A stretch of 64,000 nt of DNA from Pseudomonas schmalbachii. Lineage in GTDB: Bacteria > Pseudomonadota > Gammaproteobacteria > Pseudomonadales > Pseudomonadaceae. This document shows, in pieces, positions 1 to 10,313 of the stretch. The translations under genes were made by a program, and so were the position numbers. Position 1 is the stretch's first letter, and every line of letters starts with the position of its first letter. The DNA is taken from assembly GCF_017589465.1 (NCBI RefSeq), contig NZ_JAELYA010000007.1:186001-250000 (forward strand), written 5' to 3'. The notes beneath the pieces were generated by a model, which did no database searches, was not told where the DNA came from, and worked only from the letters and a program-made list of their open reading frames with translations.

Positions 1-385
1 TGCGGGTCTTCAGCAGGCTGAGGAAGTAGTTGCTGTGGGTCATCAGCCCGTAGTTGTGCACGCTCGGGTTGCCCTGATAGACGCCGACCGCATCGCCACC
101 GTGGCGCTCACGGATCTCCGCCAGCCGGGTGGCGGCCAGTTCGAAAGCCTCATCCCAGCCAATCGGCTGCCACTCGCTGCCGACACGACGCACCGGCTGG
201 CGCAGGCGATCGGGATCGTCCTGGATGTCCTGCAGGGCCACCGCCTTGGGGCAGATATGGCCGCGGCTGAAGCTGTCCTGGGCATCCCCCTTGATCGACA
301 GGATGCGCTCGTCCTCGGTCTCGATGGTAAGGCCGCAGATCGCTTCGCAGAGATGGCACGCACGGTGATGGAGGGTCTTGCTCAT
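1..385 (-). CDS. Molybdopterin-containing oxidoreductase, N-terminal part (cut by window edge)
   Basis: About 128 residues are visible, starting MSKTLHHRACHLCEAICGL. The C-x-x-C-x-x-x-C spacing near residue 10 and a further Cys in HICPKA near residue 46 are the [4Fe-4S] ligands of the Molybdop_Fe4S4 domain of bis-MGD oxidoreductases (formate dehydrogenase / nitrate reductase superfamily). The next stretch (DDPDRLRQPVRRVG...WDEAFELAA) is the usual start of the molybdopterin domain. The ATG is preceded by a GAGG ribosome site. The catalytic and cofactor-binding parts lie outside the window, so the substrate cannot be named. Confidence 0.85.
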   Translation of the reverse strand, partial: MSKTLHHRACHLCEAICGLTIETEDERILSIKGDAQDSFSRGHICPKAVALQDIQDDPDRLRQPVRRVGSEWQPIGWDEAFELAATRLAEIRERHGGDAVGVYQGNPSVHNYGLMTHSNYFLSLLKTR

Positions 386-399
386 GGCTCGCCTCTTGT

Positions 400-431
400 T
401 GTTCTGCCGGCCGCTTGCGGGCCGTTTTTTC
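400..431 (+). terminator. Possible rho-independent terminator
   Basis: A short GC stem (CGGCC at 408-412 pairing with GGCCG at 420-424) is followed directly by six T. No plus-strand gene is seen just upstream, so it may block antisense reading into the oxidoreductase promoter, or be fortuitous. Confidence 0.3.
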
Positions 432-527
432 TGGTCGAGCAGGCACTATGGAACGAGTGTCAGGCGAACGCCACCACTCTCAGCCGGATGAATCCCGGGG
501 TATCAGGTGAAGGGATGGAGGAAGAAC

Positions 528-564
528 AGGAAAACGCCGCTGCCCTGGGGATCGACAGCGGCGC
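528..564 (-). terminator. Rho-independent terminator of the small lipoprotein gene
   Basis: On the minus strand GCCGCTG (556-562) pairs with CAGCGGC (536-542) and is followed by GTTTTCC, just downstream of the lipoprotein stop. A second inverted repeat, ACCGGTGAG/CTCACCGGT, lies between it and the stop (about 569-592). Confidence 0.55.
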
Positions 565-600
565 AGGGACCGGTGAGTGAGCCTCACCGGTCAGGCTGCA

Positions 601-1038
601 TCAACGGATGCTATTGATGCTGCCCTTGTTGCCGACGACCTTGACGTCGACGGTCTTGAAGATGAAGTAATCCTGCACGGTTACTTCATAGCGCGGGGCA
701 ACGATCAGATCCGAACCGGAGCTTTTCACTGCCTTGAACGCGGCGGCCGCCTTGGCGCTGGATACCGGATCGAAGGCGCCGAGACCGAGGCCACCGCTTT
801 CGCCGCCGTAGGCCACGCCATCGGCGAACTGGGTGTCGCCGCCCAGCTTGAGGAAGCCGAAGAGAATGCTGACGGAGGACTGTCCGCTGATCTGCTCACC
901 AACGCTGACATCGGCCTTCAGATCGGTCTTGACGGCGCTGTCGACCGGCGCGGACGGCTGGCTGATGTTATAGCTGGTGCAGCCGCTGGCGGTTGCGATC
1001 ACCGCGGCGGCTACTGCGGACATCCAGAACTTCTTCAT
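601..1038 (-). CDS. Small secreted lipoprotein of unknown function
   Basis: 145 aa. The N-terminus MKKFWMSAVAAAVIATASGC is a signal peptide ending in a lipobox-like A-S-G-C, with Cys20 the predicted lipidated residue. The mature part is rich in Ala, Gly, Ser and Val, with no catalytic motif I recognise. The start at 1038 is preferred over an in-frame start at 1068 because AAGGAG lies just upstream and it gives a proper signal peptide. It is transcribed alone and followed by a terminator-like hairpin. Outer-membrane or periplasmic location is inferred from the lipobox. Confidence 0.75.
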   Translation of the reverse strand: MKKFWMSAVAAAVIATASGCTSYNISQPSAPVDSAVKTDLKADVSVGEQISGQSSVSILFGFLKLGGDTQFADGVAYGGESGGLGLGAFDPVSSAKAAAAFKAVKSSGSDLIVAPRYEVTVQDYFIFKTVDVKVVGNKGSINSIR

Positions 1039-1228
1039 GAAAAACTCCTTATCAATTCGAGCCAACAATCCGATGGCGGCGAAAAAATATCAGTCGGATG
1101 TCCACTGAATCTGCCAGACGATTCCATAAGCTCGCAGGAAAATTCTGATAAACCAGACAGGAAACTGCCCTATGGATAAATGGATGTCGCGTGCCCTGGC
1201 GAAAGCCGGACGAACGGCAAACGATCGT

Positions 1229-1350
1229 TTGACTCATGACAGCCCGGCCCGCGGGATTCCGCAGGATCATTACCGCGACTGATTGATTGTGCTCATGCAG
1301 AAGCCATCACGACGCACGTCTCCCCCAGCTTGTCGTGATGGCTCTTTTAT
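1229..1350 (+). ncRNA. Candidate small RNA ending at a strong terminator
   Basis: The segment between the lipoprotein gene and argF has no convincing ORF but ends, on the plus strand, in a strong intrinsic terminator. A TTGACT (1229-1234) resembles a -35 box, but the matching -10 region is GC-rich, so the 5' end is uncertain; an RNA of roughly 80-100 nt is possible. In P. aeruginosa PAO1 the sRNA ReaL is, as I recall, encoded close to argF, so this may be its counterpart. That link is recalled synteny, not sequence comparison. Confidence 0.4.
1302..1350 (+). terminator. Strong rho-independent terminator
   Basis: AGCCATCACGAC (1302-1313) pairs perfectly with GTCGTGATGGCT (1332-1343), a 12-bp stem, followed by CTTTTATTT. 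The U-rich side is on the plus strand, where no upstream gene is visible. Confidence 0.8.
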
Positions 1351-1438
1351 TTCAGTTCCCTCCTGCCCTGCCCCTCCCTCCCGGAAAATGACCGAATAAC
1401 TGCGCATCGGCGCGGAAACACTGCCGTTTCGCCGCCTG

Positions 1439-1466
1439 TTGTAAAGCCGCGACATTTCCTTATAAG
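1439..1466 (+). promoter_or_regulatory. argF promoter with overlapping ArgR half-site
   Basis: TTGTAA (1439-1444), a 16-bp spacer and TATAAG (1461-1466) form a sigma70-like promoter upstream of argF. On the opposite strand, 1454-1439 reads TGTCGC-N8-AA, an exact match to the half-site consensus recalled for Pseudomonas ArgR. It covers the -35 element, as expected for arginine repression. A second half-site is not clear. Confidence 0.55.
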
Positions 1467-1581
1467 ATCGCGCCTTCCCCTTTTTTCCGCTCCATGCGGT
1501 CCCGCCGCAGGTTCAGCCCGTTTTTCTCACGAAATCGGCCAGTACCTCGGTCCGATACTGAGAATAAGTAGTAGGTAAACC

Positions 1582-2499
<918 letters not shown>

Positions 2500-2531
2500 C
2501 AAGTCGGCGCCCGTACCATGCGGCGCCGGTT

Positions 2532-2560
2532 TCGAGATTGAGATTGAAAATGGGTATAAT
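2532..2560 (+). promoter_or_regulatory. Promoter of the ABC ATPase gene
   Basis: A perfect TATAAT at 2555-2560, preceded by TGGG (extended -10 character) and by TCGAGA at 2532-2537 with 17-bp spacing. It lies between argF and the ATPase start at 2623, giving the ATPase its own promoter. Confidence 0.55.
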
Positions 2561-2622
2561 TGGCCTTTGTGGCCGATTCCCTGTCGGCTGATTTCGCTTC
2601 ACCTACCGACGACCCGCTATCG

Positions 2623-3723
2623 ATGACTCAGCGCCTGCTGCTCGACCTGAAAGACCTTTCCTGTGGTTATGAGCAGCAGCGCGTGGTGCAAGGGGTAAAC
2701 CTGCACCTGAATGCCGGCGACATCGGTTGCCTGCTCGGCCCCTCGGGCTGCGGCAAGACCACCACGCTACGCGCCATCGCTGGTTTCGAGCCGGTTCAGG
2801 CGGGGCAGATCGTGCTGAACGGCGAAGTGATTTCCCGCCCGGGTTTCACCCTCGCGCCGGAGCGGCGGCGGATCGGCATGGTGTTCCAGGACTACGCGCT
2901 GTTCCCCCACCTCAGCGTGGAAGACAACGTCGCCTTCGGCATCCGCAAGCACCCCGGGCAGCGCGAAATCGTCGCCGAACTGCTGCGCCTGGTGAAGCTC
3001 GACACCCTCGGCAAGCGCTACCCCCATGAGCTTTCCGGCGGCCAGCAGCAACGCGTGGCCCTGGCCCGCGCCCTGGCGCCGGAGCCGCTGCTGCTGCTGC
3101 TTGACGAACCCTTCTCCAACCTCGACGTGGAGCTGCGCCGCGAGCTCAGCCACGAGGTGCGGGAAATCCTCAAGGAGCGCGGCACCAGCGCCGTCCTCGT
3201 CACCCACGACCAGGAAGAAGCCTTCGCCGTCAGCGACCACGTCGGGGTATTCCGCAACGGCCGCCTGGAGCAGTGGGACACTCCGTACAACCTCTACCAC
3301 GAGCCGCAGACGCCCTTCGTCGCCAGCTTCGTCGGCCAGGGGTACTTCATCAGCGGCCAGATGCTCGGCCCGGACAGCGTGCAGACCGAACTCGGCGTGC
3401 TGCACGGCAATCGCGCCTACCTCCTGCCGCAGGGCAGCCATGTGGACGTCCTGCTACGCCCCGACGACCTGGTGCCGGCCCCACAGGGCGAACTGAAAGC
3501 GCGGATCGCCGGCAAATCCTTCCTCGGCGCGACGATTCTCTATCGCCTCGAACTCCCCACCGGCACGCAGCTGGAGTCGATCTTCCCCAGCCACGCCGAC
3601 CACCAGATCGGCGACCACGTCGGCATACGCGTCGCCGCCGAACACCTGGTGCTGTTCGCCGCGAGGAATGGCGTGGCGGCGCAAGAGACGGAACAGCCCG
3701 CCCAGACAGCGGTAAACCTGTAG
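2623..3723 (+). CDS. ABC transporter ATP-binding protein, FbpC/PotA-like
   Basis: 366 aa. Walker A GPSGCGKTT is near residue 42, the signature LSGGQQQR near 137, Walker B LLLLLDEP near 158 and the H-loop THDQEE near 195. A C-terminal TOBE-like region follows, as in ferric iron, spermidine or sulfate importers. It would power an inner-membrane importer. The ATG at 2623 is chosen over an upstream TTG at 2560, which lies inside the promoter. No permease or binding protein is adjacent, so its partner and substrate are unknown. Confidence 0.85.
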   Translation: MTQRLLLDLKDLSCGYEQQRVVQGVNLHLNAGDIGCLLGPSGCGKTTTLRAIAGFEPVQAGQIVLNGEVISRPGFTLAPERRRIGMVFQDYALFPHLSVEDNVAFGIRKHPGQREIVAELLRLVKLDTLGKRYPHELSGGQQQRVALARALAPEPLLLLLDEPFSNLDVELRRELSHEVREILKERGTSAVLVTHDQEEAFAVSDHVGVFRNGRLEQWDTPYNLYHEPQTPFVASFVGQGYFISGQMLGPDSVQTELGVLHGNRAYLLPQGSHVDVLLRPDDLVPAPQGELKARIAGKSFLGATILYRLELPTGTQLESIFPSHADHQIGDHVGIRVAAEHLVLFAARNGVAAQETEQPAQTAVNL

Positions 3724-3728
3724 CTACC

Positions 3729-3810
3729 GTAGGTTGGCGCTGAGCTTGCGAAGCCCAACATCTGTCGGGCTTCGCACCGTTGGGCTTCACTTCGTTCAGC
3801 GCCAACCTAC
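3729..3810. repeat. REP family A element (complete inverted pair)
   Basis: Two inverted arms starting GTAGGTTGGCGCTGAGC and ending GCGCCAACCTAC, with inner arms around the GCCCAAC/GTTGGGC motif. Same family as 8450-8531, 10231-10313, 19473-19553 and the IS-interrupted copy at 28137-28218. Both ends carry the GTAG foot. Confidence 0.85.
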
Positions 3811-3833
3811 TAGACCATCCTACGCCATGGCAC

Positions 3834-3865
3834 CGTTGGGCTTCGCAAGCTCAGCGCCAACCTAC
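3834..3865. repeat. REP family A half element
   Basis: A single right arm (GTTGGGCTTCGCAAGCTCAG followed by CGCCAACCTAC). On the minus strand its GTAG foot supplies the TAG stop codon of the PhzF-like gene. Confidence 0.75.
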
Positions 3866-4644
3866 CGGACCATCAGCGTGCCGCTGGCGACCAGTACGGA
3901 TGGCCCGGCGATGATCACCCTGTCCCCTGCCAATCGGCACTGCAGCTCGCCGCCGCGCGCGGAACACTGGTAGGCGCGCAGCTGGCTCTTGCTCAGCCGC
4001 TGCGACCAGTAGGGAATCAGGCTGCAGTGGGCGGAACCGGTCACCGGGTCCTCGTCGATGCCGATCGCCGGGGCGAAGAAGCGCGAGACGAAGTCGTGGC
4101 TGTCGCCCGGCGCGGTGACGATCACTCCCTGCCAGGGCAGGCGCGCCAGGGCGGCGAAATCCGGTGTGCAGTCGCGCACCGCCTGCTCGGACTCCAGCAG
4201 CACCAGCAGCTTGTCGGCGCCAAGCACATCGATTGGCGTGACGCCCAGCGCCCGCTCCAGCTCCATCGTGCTGCCCACTGCACTGGGCACCAGCGCCGGG
4301 AAGTCCAGCGCCAGCATCCCCGCCTCGCGGATCACCCGCAGCGGACCGGACAGCGAGGCGAACTCGATCCCGTCCCCCGGCTCGCCGAACACCTCGAACA
4401 GCACGTGGGCGGCCGCCAGCGTCGCATGGCCGCACAACGGCATCTCGACCTTCGGCGTGAACCAGCGGATGCGCCAGCCTTCGGTCTCCCGCACCACGAA
4501 CGCGGTTTCGGCAAGATTGTGCTCGGCAGCGATGTTCTGCATCAGCTCATCGGACAGCCAGCTATCCAGCCGATAGACGATTGCCGGGTTGCCGCTGAAG
4601 GGACGGTCGGTGAAGGCATCCACCTGATGGAACTCGAGTCGCAT
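3862..4644 (-). CDS. PhzF family isomerase-like protein
   Basis: 260 aa with the two-lobed PhzF layout. The N-terminal FHQVDAFTDRPFSGNP, the catalytic-type Glu46 in HNLAETAFV, CGHATLAAAHVL near residue 71 and DPVTGSAHC near residue 210 are family hallmarks. PhzF itself isomerises trans-2,3-dihydro-3-hydroxyanthranilate, but most stand-alone homologues have unknown substrates, and no phenazine genes are nearby. The stop codon TAG lies inside a REP half element, suggesting the repeat inserted at or trimmed the C-terminus. Confidence 0.88.
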   Translation of the reverse strand: MRLEFHQVDAFTDRPFSGNPAIVYRLDSWLSDELMQNIAAEHNLAETAFVVRETEGWRIRWFTPKVEMPLCGHATLAAAHVLFEVFGEPGDGIEFASLSGPLRVIREAGMLALDFPALVPSAVGSTMELERALGVTPIDVLGADKLLVLLESEQAVRDCTPDFAALARLPWQGVIVTAPGDSHDFVSRFFAPAIGIDEDPVTGSAHCSLIPYWSQRLSKSQLRAYQCSARGGELQCRLAGDRVIIAGPSVLVASGTLMVR

Positions 4645-4647
4645 TGA

Positions 4648-6834
<2,187 letters not shown>

Positions 6835-6841
6835 TACATGC

Positions 6842-6899
6842 GTAGGGCGGGTGCAACCCGGCAATCCGGAGGCGCCATGGCGGGTTGCACCCGCCCTAC
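6842..6899. repeat. REP family B element (inverted pair)
   Basis: GTAGGGCGGGTGCAACCCG and its inverse GCGGGTTGCACCCGCCCTAC. Each half is itself a hairpin with a GCA or TGC loop and a GTAG foot. It lies between glpK and the Mut7-C-like gene. Confidence 0.85.
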
Positions 6900-6927
6900 G
6901 GAGGCATTCGTCGGAGGTAGTCCGATC

Positions 6928-7698
6928 ATGGTCCACGCCACCTTCCGCTTCTACGAGGAGCTCAACGACTTCCTCCCGGTCGAGCGCCGGCGCCAGGCGT
7001 TCACCTGCCGCTGCGCGCGGGCGGCGACGGTCAAGCACATGATCGAGGCGCTCGGCGTGCCGCATACCGAAGTGGAACTGGTACTGGTCCAGGGCGAGTC
7101 GGTCGGGCTCGGCCATCTGCTATGCGATGGCGACCGCGTCGCCATCTACCCCAAGTTCGAGGCGCTGGACATCACGCCGCTGCTGCGCATCCGCGACAAG
7201 CCGCTGCGCAGCCTGCGCTTCGTCGCCGACGCTCATCTCGGCGGGCTGGCCCGGCTGCTGCGCATGTGCGGCTTCGACACGCTCTACGACAACCATTTCG
7301 AGGACGACCAGATTGCCGCCATCGCCGAGGCGCAGGGCCGCATCGTCCTCAGCCGCGACCGCGAACTGCTCAAGCGCAAGATCATCACCCACGGCTGCTA
7401 CGTGCACGCACTGAAACCGGTGCAGCAGTTGCGCGAAATGTTCGAGCGGCTGGACCTCGCCCGCAGCGCGCAACCGTTCAGCCTGTGCCTGCACTGCAAC
7501 CTGCCGCTGCGCGATGTCGACAAAGAGGAGATCGTCGACCAGCTTCCGCCGCAGGTCCGCACCTGCTACCAGCGCTTCCTCACCTGCGATGCCTGCCAGC
7601 GGCTGTACTGGGAAGGCAGCCACTGGCGCAGCATGTGCGCGCTGCTGGAGCCGCTGCTGGAACAGCCCAACTTCCCCGGCAGCGAGAACAACCGATGA
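6928..7698 (+). CDS. ThiS-like plus Mut7-C (PIN-like RNase) domain protein
   Basis: 256 aa. Residues 1-85 resemble a ubiquitin/ThiS-like domain ([16 protein letters not shown]...[11 protein letters not shown]). Residues about 95-180 match the Mut7-C fold, a PIN-related putative nuclease, with acidic [24 protein letters not shown] and ILSRDRELL. The C-terminus has paired cysteines ([17 protein letters not shown]) that probably form a zinc ribbon. The ATG at 6928 has GGAGG upstream; an in-frame start at 6838 lies in the REP. It overlaps glpR by ATGA, so the two are probably co-translated. RNase activity is inferred from the fold, and its role in a glycerol locus is unknown. Confidence 0.8.
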   Translation: MVHATFRFYEELNDFLPVERRRQAFTCRCARAATVKHMIEALGVPHTEVELVLVQGESVGLGHLLCDGDRVAIYPKFEALDITPLLRIRDKPLRSLRFVADAHLGGLARLLRMCGFDTLYDNHFEDDQIAAIAEAQGRIVLSRDRELLKRKIITHGCYVHALKPVQQLREMFERLDLARSAQPFSLCLHCNLPLRDVDKEEIVDQLPPQVRTCYQRFLTCDACQRLYWEGSHWRSMCALLEPLLEQPNFPGSENNR

Positions 7699-8453
7699 AC
7701 CTGCCCCCGCGACAGCAGAACATCCTCGACCTGGTCCGCGAACGCGGCTACCTGAGCATCGAGGAGATGGCCCAGCAGTACGCCGTCACTCCGCAGACCA
7801 TCCGCCGCGACATCAACCAGCTCGCCGAGCAGGGACTGCTGCGCCGCTACCACGGCGGCGCGGCCTACGATTCGAGCATCGAGAACACCGCCTACTCCAC
7901 CCGTGCCGACCAGATGCGCGAGGAGAAGCAGCGCATCGCCGAAGCCGTCGCCAGCCACATCCCGGACAACGCCTCGCTGTTCATCAACATCGGCACCACC
8001 ACCGAAGCCATCGCCCGCGCCCTGCTCAACCACAAGCACCTGAAGGTCATCACCAACAACCTGCACGTGGCGGCCATTCTCGCCGGCAAGGACGACTTCG
8101 AAGTGCTGGTGGCCGGCGGCACCGTGCGCAGCGACGGCGGCGTGGTCGGCCAGCCGGCGGTGGACTTCATCCAGCAGTTCCGCGTCGACTTCGCCCTGGT
8201 CGGCATCAGCGGCATCGACGAGGAAGGCAGCCTGCTCGACTACGACTACCAGGAAGTGCGCGTGTCCCAGGCGATCATCGCCAACGCCCGGCAGGTCTTC
8301 CTCGCCGCCGACTCCAGCAAGTTCGGACGCAACGCCATGGTCCGCCTGGGACCGATCTCGCTGGTCAACCGCGTCATCACCGACAGCGCACCACCGACCG
8401 CCCTGGCGCGGCTGATGGCCAGGCACAAGGTGCATCTGGAAATCGTCTCGTAG
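7695..8453 (+). CDS. glpR: Glycerol-3-phosphate regulon repressor GlpR
   Basis: 252 aa, DeoR family. The N-terminal helix-turn-helix ([20 protein letters not shown], then [25 protein letters not shown]) binds DNA. The C-terminal sugar-phosphate domain contains [14 protein letters not shown] near residue 95 and [11 protein letters not shown] near residue 165. It should repress glp genes until glycerol 3-phosphate accumulates; a matching operator lies upstream of glpD. Its start overlaps the preceding gene (ATGA), and its TAG stop is part of the GTAG foot of a REP element. Confidence 0.94.
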   Translation: MNLPPRQQNILDLVRERGYLSIEEMAQQYAVTPQTIRRDINQLAEQGLLRRYHGGAAYDSSIENTAYSTRADQMREEKQRIAEAVASHIPDNASLFINIGTTTEAIARALLNHKHLKVITNNLHVAAILAGKDDFEVLVAGGTVRSDGGVVGQPAVDFIQQFRVDFALVGISGIDEEGSLLDYDYQEVRVSQAIIANARQVFLAADSSKFGRNAMVRLGPISLVNRVITDSAPPTALARLMARHKVHLEIVS

Positions 8454-8531
8454 GTTGGCGCTGAGCTTGCGAAGCCCAACATCTGTCGAACCTGGCATCG
8501 TTGGGCTTCGCTTCGCTCAGCGCCAACCTAC
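8450..8531. repeat. REP family A element between glpR and glpD
   Basis: Complete inverted pair with GTAGGTTGGCGC and GCGCCAACCTAC ends. The first GTAG overlaps the glpR stop codon. Confidence 0.85.
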
Positions 8532-8625
8532 GTCGCAAGCATGCCCAACGAATGGCAACGCGGTTTCGGACGAACAGCAGTCCGCCGGGGCGTCAATGGC
8601 TCGTCCCGTCCTGCCCGCTGAACTA

Positions 8626-8645
8626 TATTTTCGGAACCGAACATC
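8626..8645. promoter_or_regulatory. GlpR operator upstream of glpD
   Basis: The 20-bp near-palindrome TATTTTCGGA-ACCGAACATC matches about 17 of 20 positions of the E. coli GlpR consensus WATKYTCGWW-WWCGAWMATW by my alignment. It lies 35 bp before the glpD start and overlaps a CTATAT that could be the -10 element, consistent with repression. Confidence 0.6.
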
Positions 8646-8680
8646 GTGCCGTTCACTTTCGTTCAGAGGGGGTCATTCGA

Positions 8681-10228
8681 ATGGGCGCCAGCAAGCATTC
8701 CAGCCCCCTCGCCGAGGTCTACGACATCGCCGTGATCGGCGGTGGCATCAATGGCGTCGGCATTGCGGCGGATGCCGCAGGGCGCGGGTTGTCGGTGTTC
8801 CTTTGCGAAAAGGACGACCTCGCCGGACATACCTCTTCCGCCAGCAGCAAGCTGATCCACGGCGGCCTGCGCTATCTGGAACACCGCGAATTCCGCCTGG
8901 TGCGCGAATCCCTCGCCGAGCGTGAAGTGCTGCTGCGCAAGGCACCGCATATCGTCCGTCCGCTGCGCTTCGTCCTGCCGCACCGTCCGCATCTGCGTCC
9001 GGCCTGGCTGATCCGCGCCGGGCTGTTCCTCTACGACCATCTGGGCAAGCGGGAAAAGCTGCCGGCCACGCGCAGCCTGCGTTTCGGCGCCGGTAGCCCG
9101 CTCAAGACGGAAATCCGCCGCGGGTTCGAATACTCCGACTGCGCGGTGGACGACGCCCGCCTGGTGGTGCTCAACGCCATCAGCGCCCGCGAGCACGGCG
9201 CGCATATCCACACCCGCACCCGCTGCGTCAGCGCACGGCAAAGCAAGGGGCTCTGGCACCTGCATCTGGAGCGCAGCGACGGCAGCCTCTACTCGATCCG
9301 CGCCCGCGCGCTGGTGAACGCCGCCGGTCCTTGGGTGGCGAGCTTCATCCGCGAAGAGCTCCGGCTGCGTTCGCCGCGCCGCATCCGCCTGATCCAGGGC
9401 AGCCACCTGATCGTCCCGCGCCTGTACGACGGCGAGCACGCCTATGTGCTGCAGAACGAGGACCGCCGCGTGGTGTTCACCCTGCCCTATCTCGACCGCT
9501 TCACCCTGATCGGCACCACCGACCGCGAGTACCAGGGCGATCCGGACCACGTGCAGATCAGCCCGGAAGAAACCGACTACCTGCTCAATGTGGTCAATGC
9601 CCACTTCAAGCACCAGTTGGGGCCGGACGACATCCTGTACAGCTACTCCGGCGTGCGCCCGCTGTGCGACGACGAATCGGACGATCCGTCGGCGATCACC
9701 CGCGACTACACCCTGACCCTGCAGCACGCGCCCGGCGAGGCTCCGCTGCTGTCGGTGTTCGGCGGCAAGCTGACCACCTACCGCAAGCTCGCCGAAGCCG
9801 CGCTGGCGCAACTCGCCCCGCACTTCGCCGGCAACATGGGACCGGCCTGGACCGCCACCGCCCCATTGCCCGGCGGCGAGCAGATGAGCGATACCGGCAC
9901 GCTGGCCGGGCAACTCATCGAACGCTTCGGCTGGCTCGATACCTCCATCGCCCGGCGCTGGGCACGCAGCTACGGCACCCGCACCTGGCGGCTGCTGGAA
10001 AACGTGCAGGGCCGGGACGATCTTGGCGAATACCTGGGCGGCGGGTTGTATGCCCGTGAGGTGGATTACCTGTGCGAACAGGAGTGGGCGCGCGAGGTGG
10101 ACGATATCCTCTGGCGGCGCAGCAAGATCGGCATGCTGATGGGCTCGGCGGAACGGGCTCGCCTCGACAGGTATCTTCGCAAGGCGCATCCGACCGGCGA
10201 CGTGAAGAAACTGCCGGCGACGTATTGA
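8681..10228 (+). CDS. glpD: Aerobic glycerol-3-phosphate dehydrogenase
   Basis: 515 aa, full length. This membrane-associated FAD enzyme oxidises sn-glycerol 3-phosphate to dihydroxyacetone phosphate and passes electrons to the quinone pool. The FAD-binding DIAVIGGGINGVGIAADAAGRG is near residue 14, SSKLIHGGLRYLEHREFRLVRE near residue 50, GPWVASF near residue 215, and FGGKLTTYRKLAE near residue 355. The ATG at 8681 follows a GAGGGGG ribosome site. A GlpR-type operator lies upstream, and a REP follows the gene; glpM is not present downstream. Confidence 0.96.
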   Translation: MGASKHSSPLAEVYDIAVIGGGINGVGIAADAAGRGLSVFLCEKDDLAGHTSSASSKLIHGGLRYLEHREFRLVRESLAEREVLLRKAPHIVRPLRFVLPHRPHLRPAWLIRAGLFLYDHLGKREKLPATRSLRFGAGSPLKTEIRRGFEYSDCAVDDARLVVLNAISAREHGAHIHTRTRCVSARQSKGLWHLHLERSDGSLYSIRARALVNAAGPWVASFIREELRLRSPRRIRLIQGSHLIVPRLYDGEHAYVLQNEDRRVVFTLPYLDRFTLIGTTDREYQGDPDHVQISPEETDYLLNVVNAHFKHQLGPDDILYSYSGVRPLCDDESDDPSAITRDYTLTLQHAPGEAPLLSVFGGKLTTYRKLAEAALAQLAPHFAGNMGPAWTATAPLPGGEQMSDTGTLAGQLIERFGWLDTSIARRWARSYGTRTWRLLENVQGRDDLGEYLGGGLYAREVDYLCEQEWAREVDDILWRRSKIGMLMGSAERARLDRYLRKAHPTGDVKKLPATY

Positions 10229-10230
10229 AG

Positions 10231-10313
10231 CAGGTTGGCGCTGAGCGCAGCGAAAGCCCAACATCTGTCGGGCCGGATGCCGTTGTTGGGCTTCGTACCT
10301 CAGCCCAACCTAC
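10231..10313. repeat. REP family A element after glpD
   Basis: Inverted pair starting CAGGTTGGCGCTGAGC (the foot is degenerate, CAGG instead of GTAGG) and ending CAGCCCAACCTAC. It overlaps the 3' end of the convergent XRE-PAS gene. Confidence 0.75.

Noticed and set aside
3729-3865. Attenuator or rho-independent terminator for the ABC ATPase
   Set aside because: The palindrome lacks a T-run and recurs at other loci, so it is a REP element, although it may still slow transcription.
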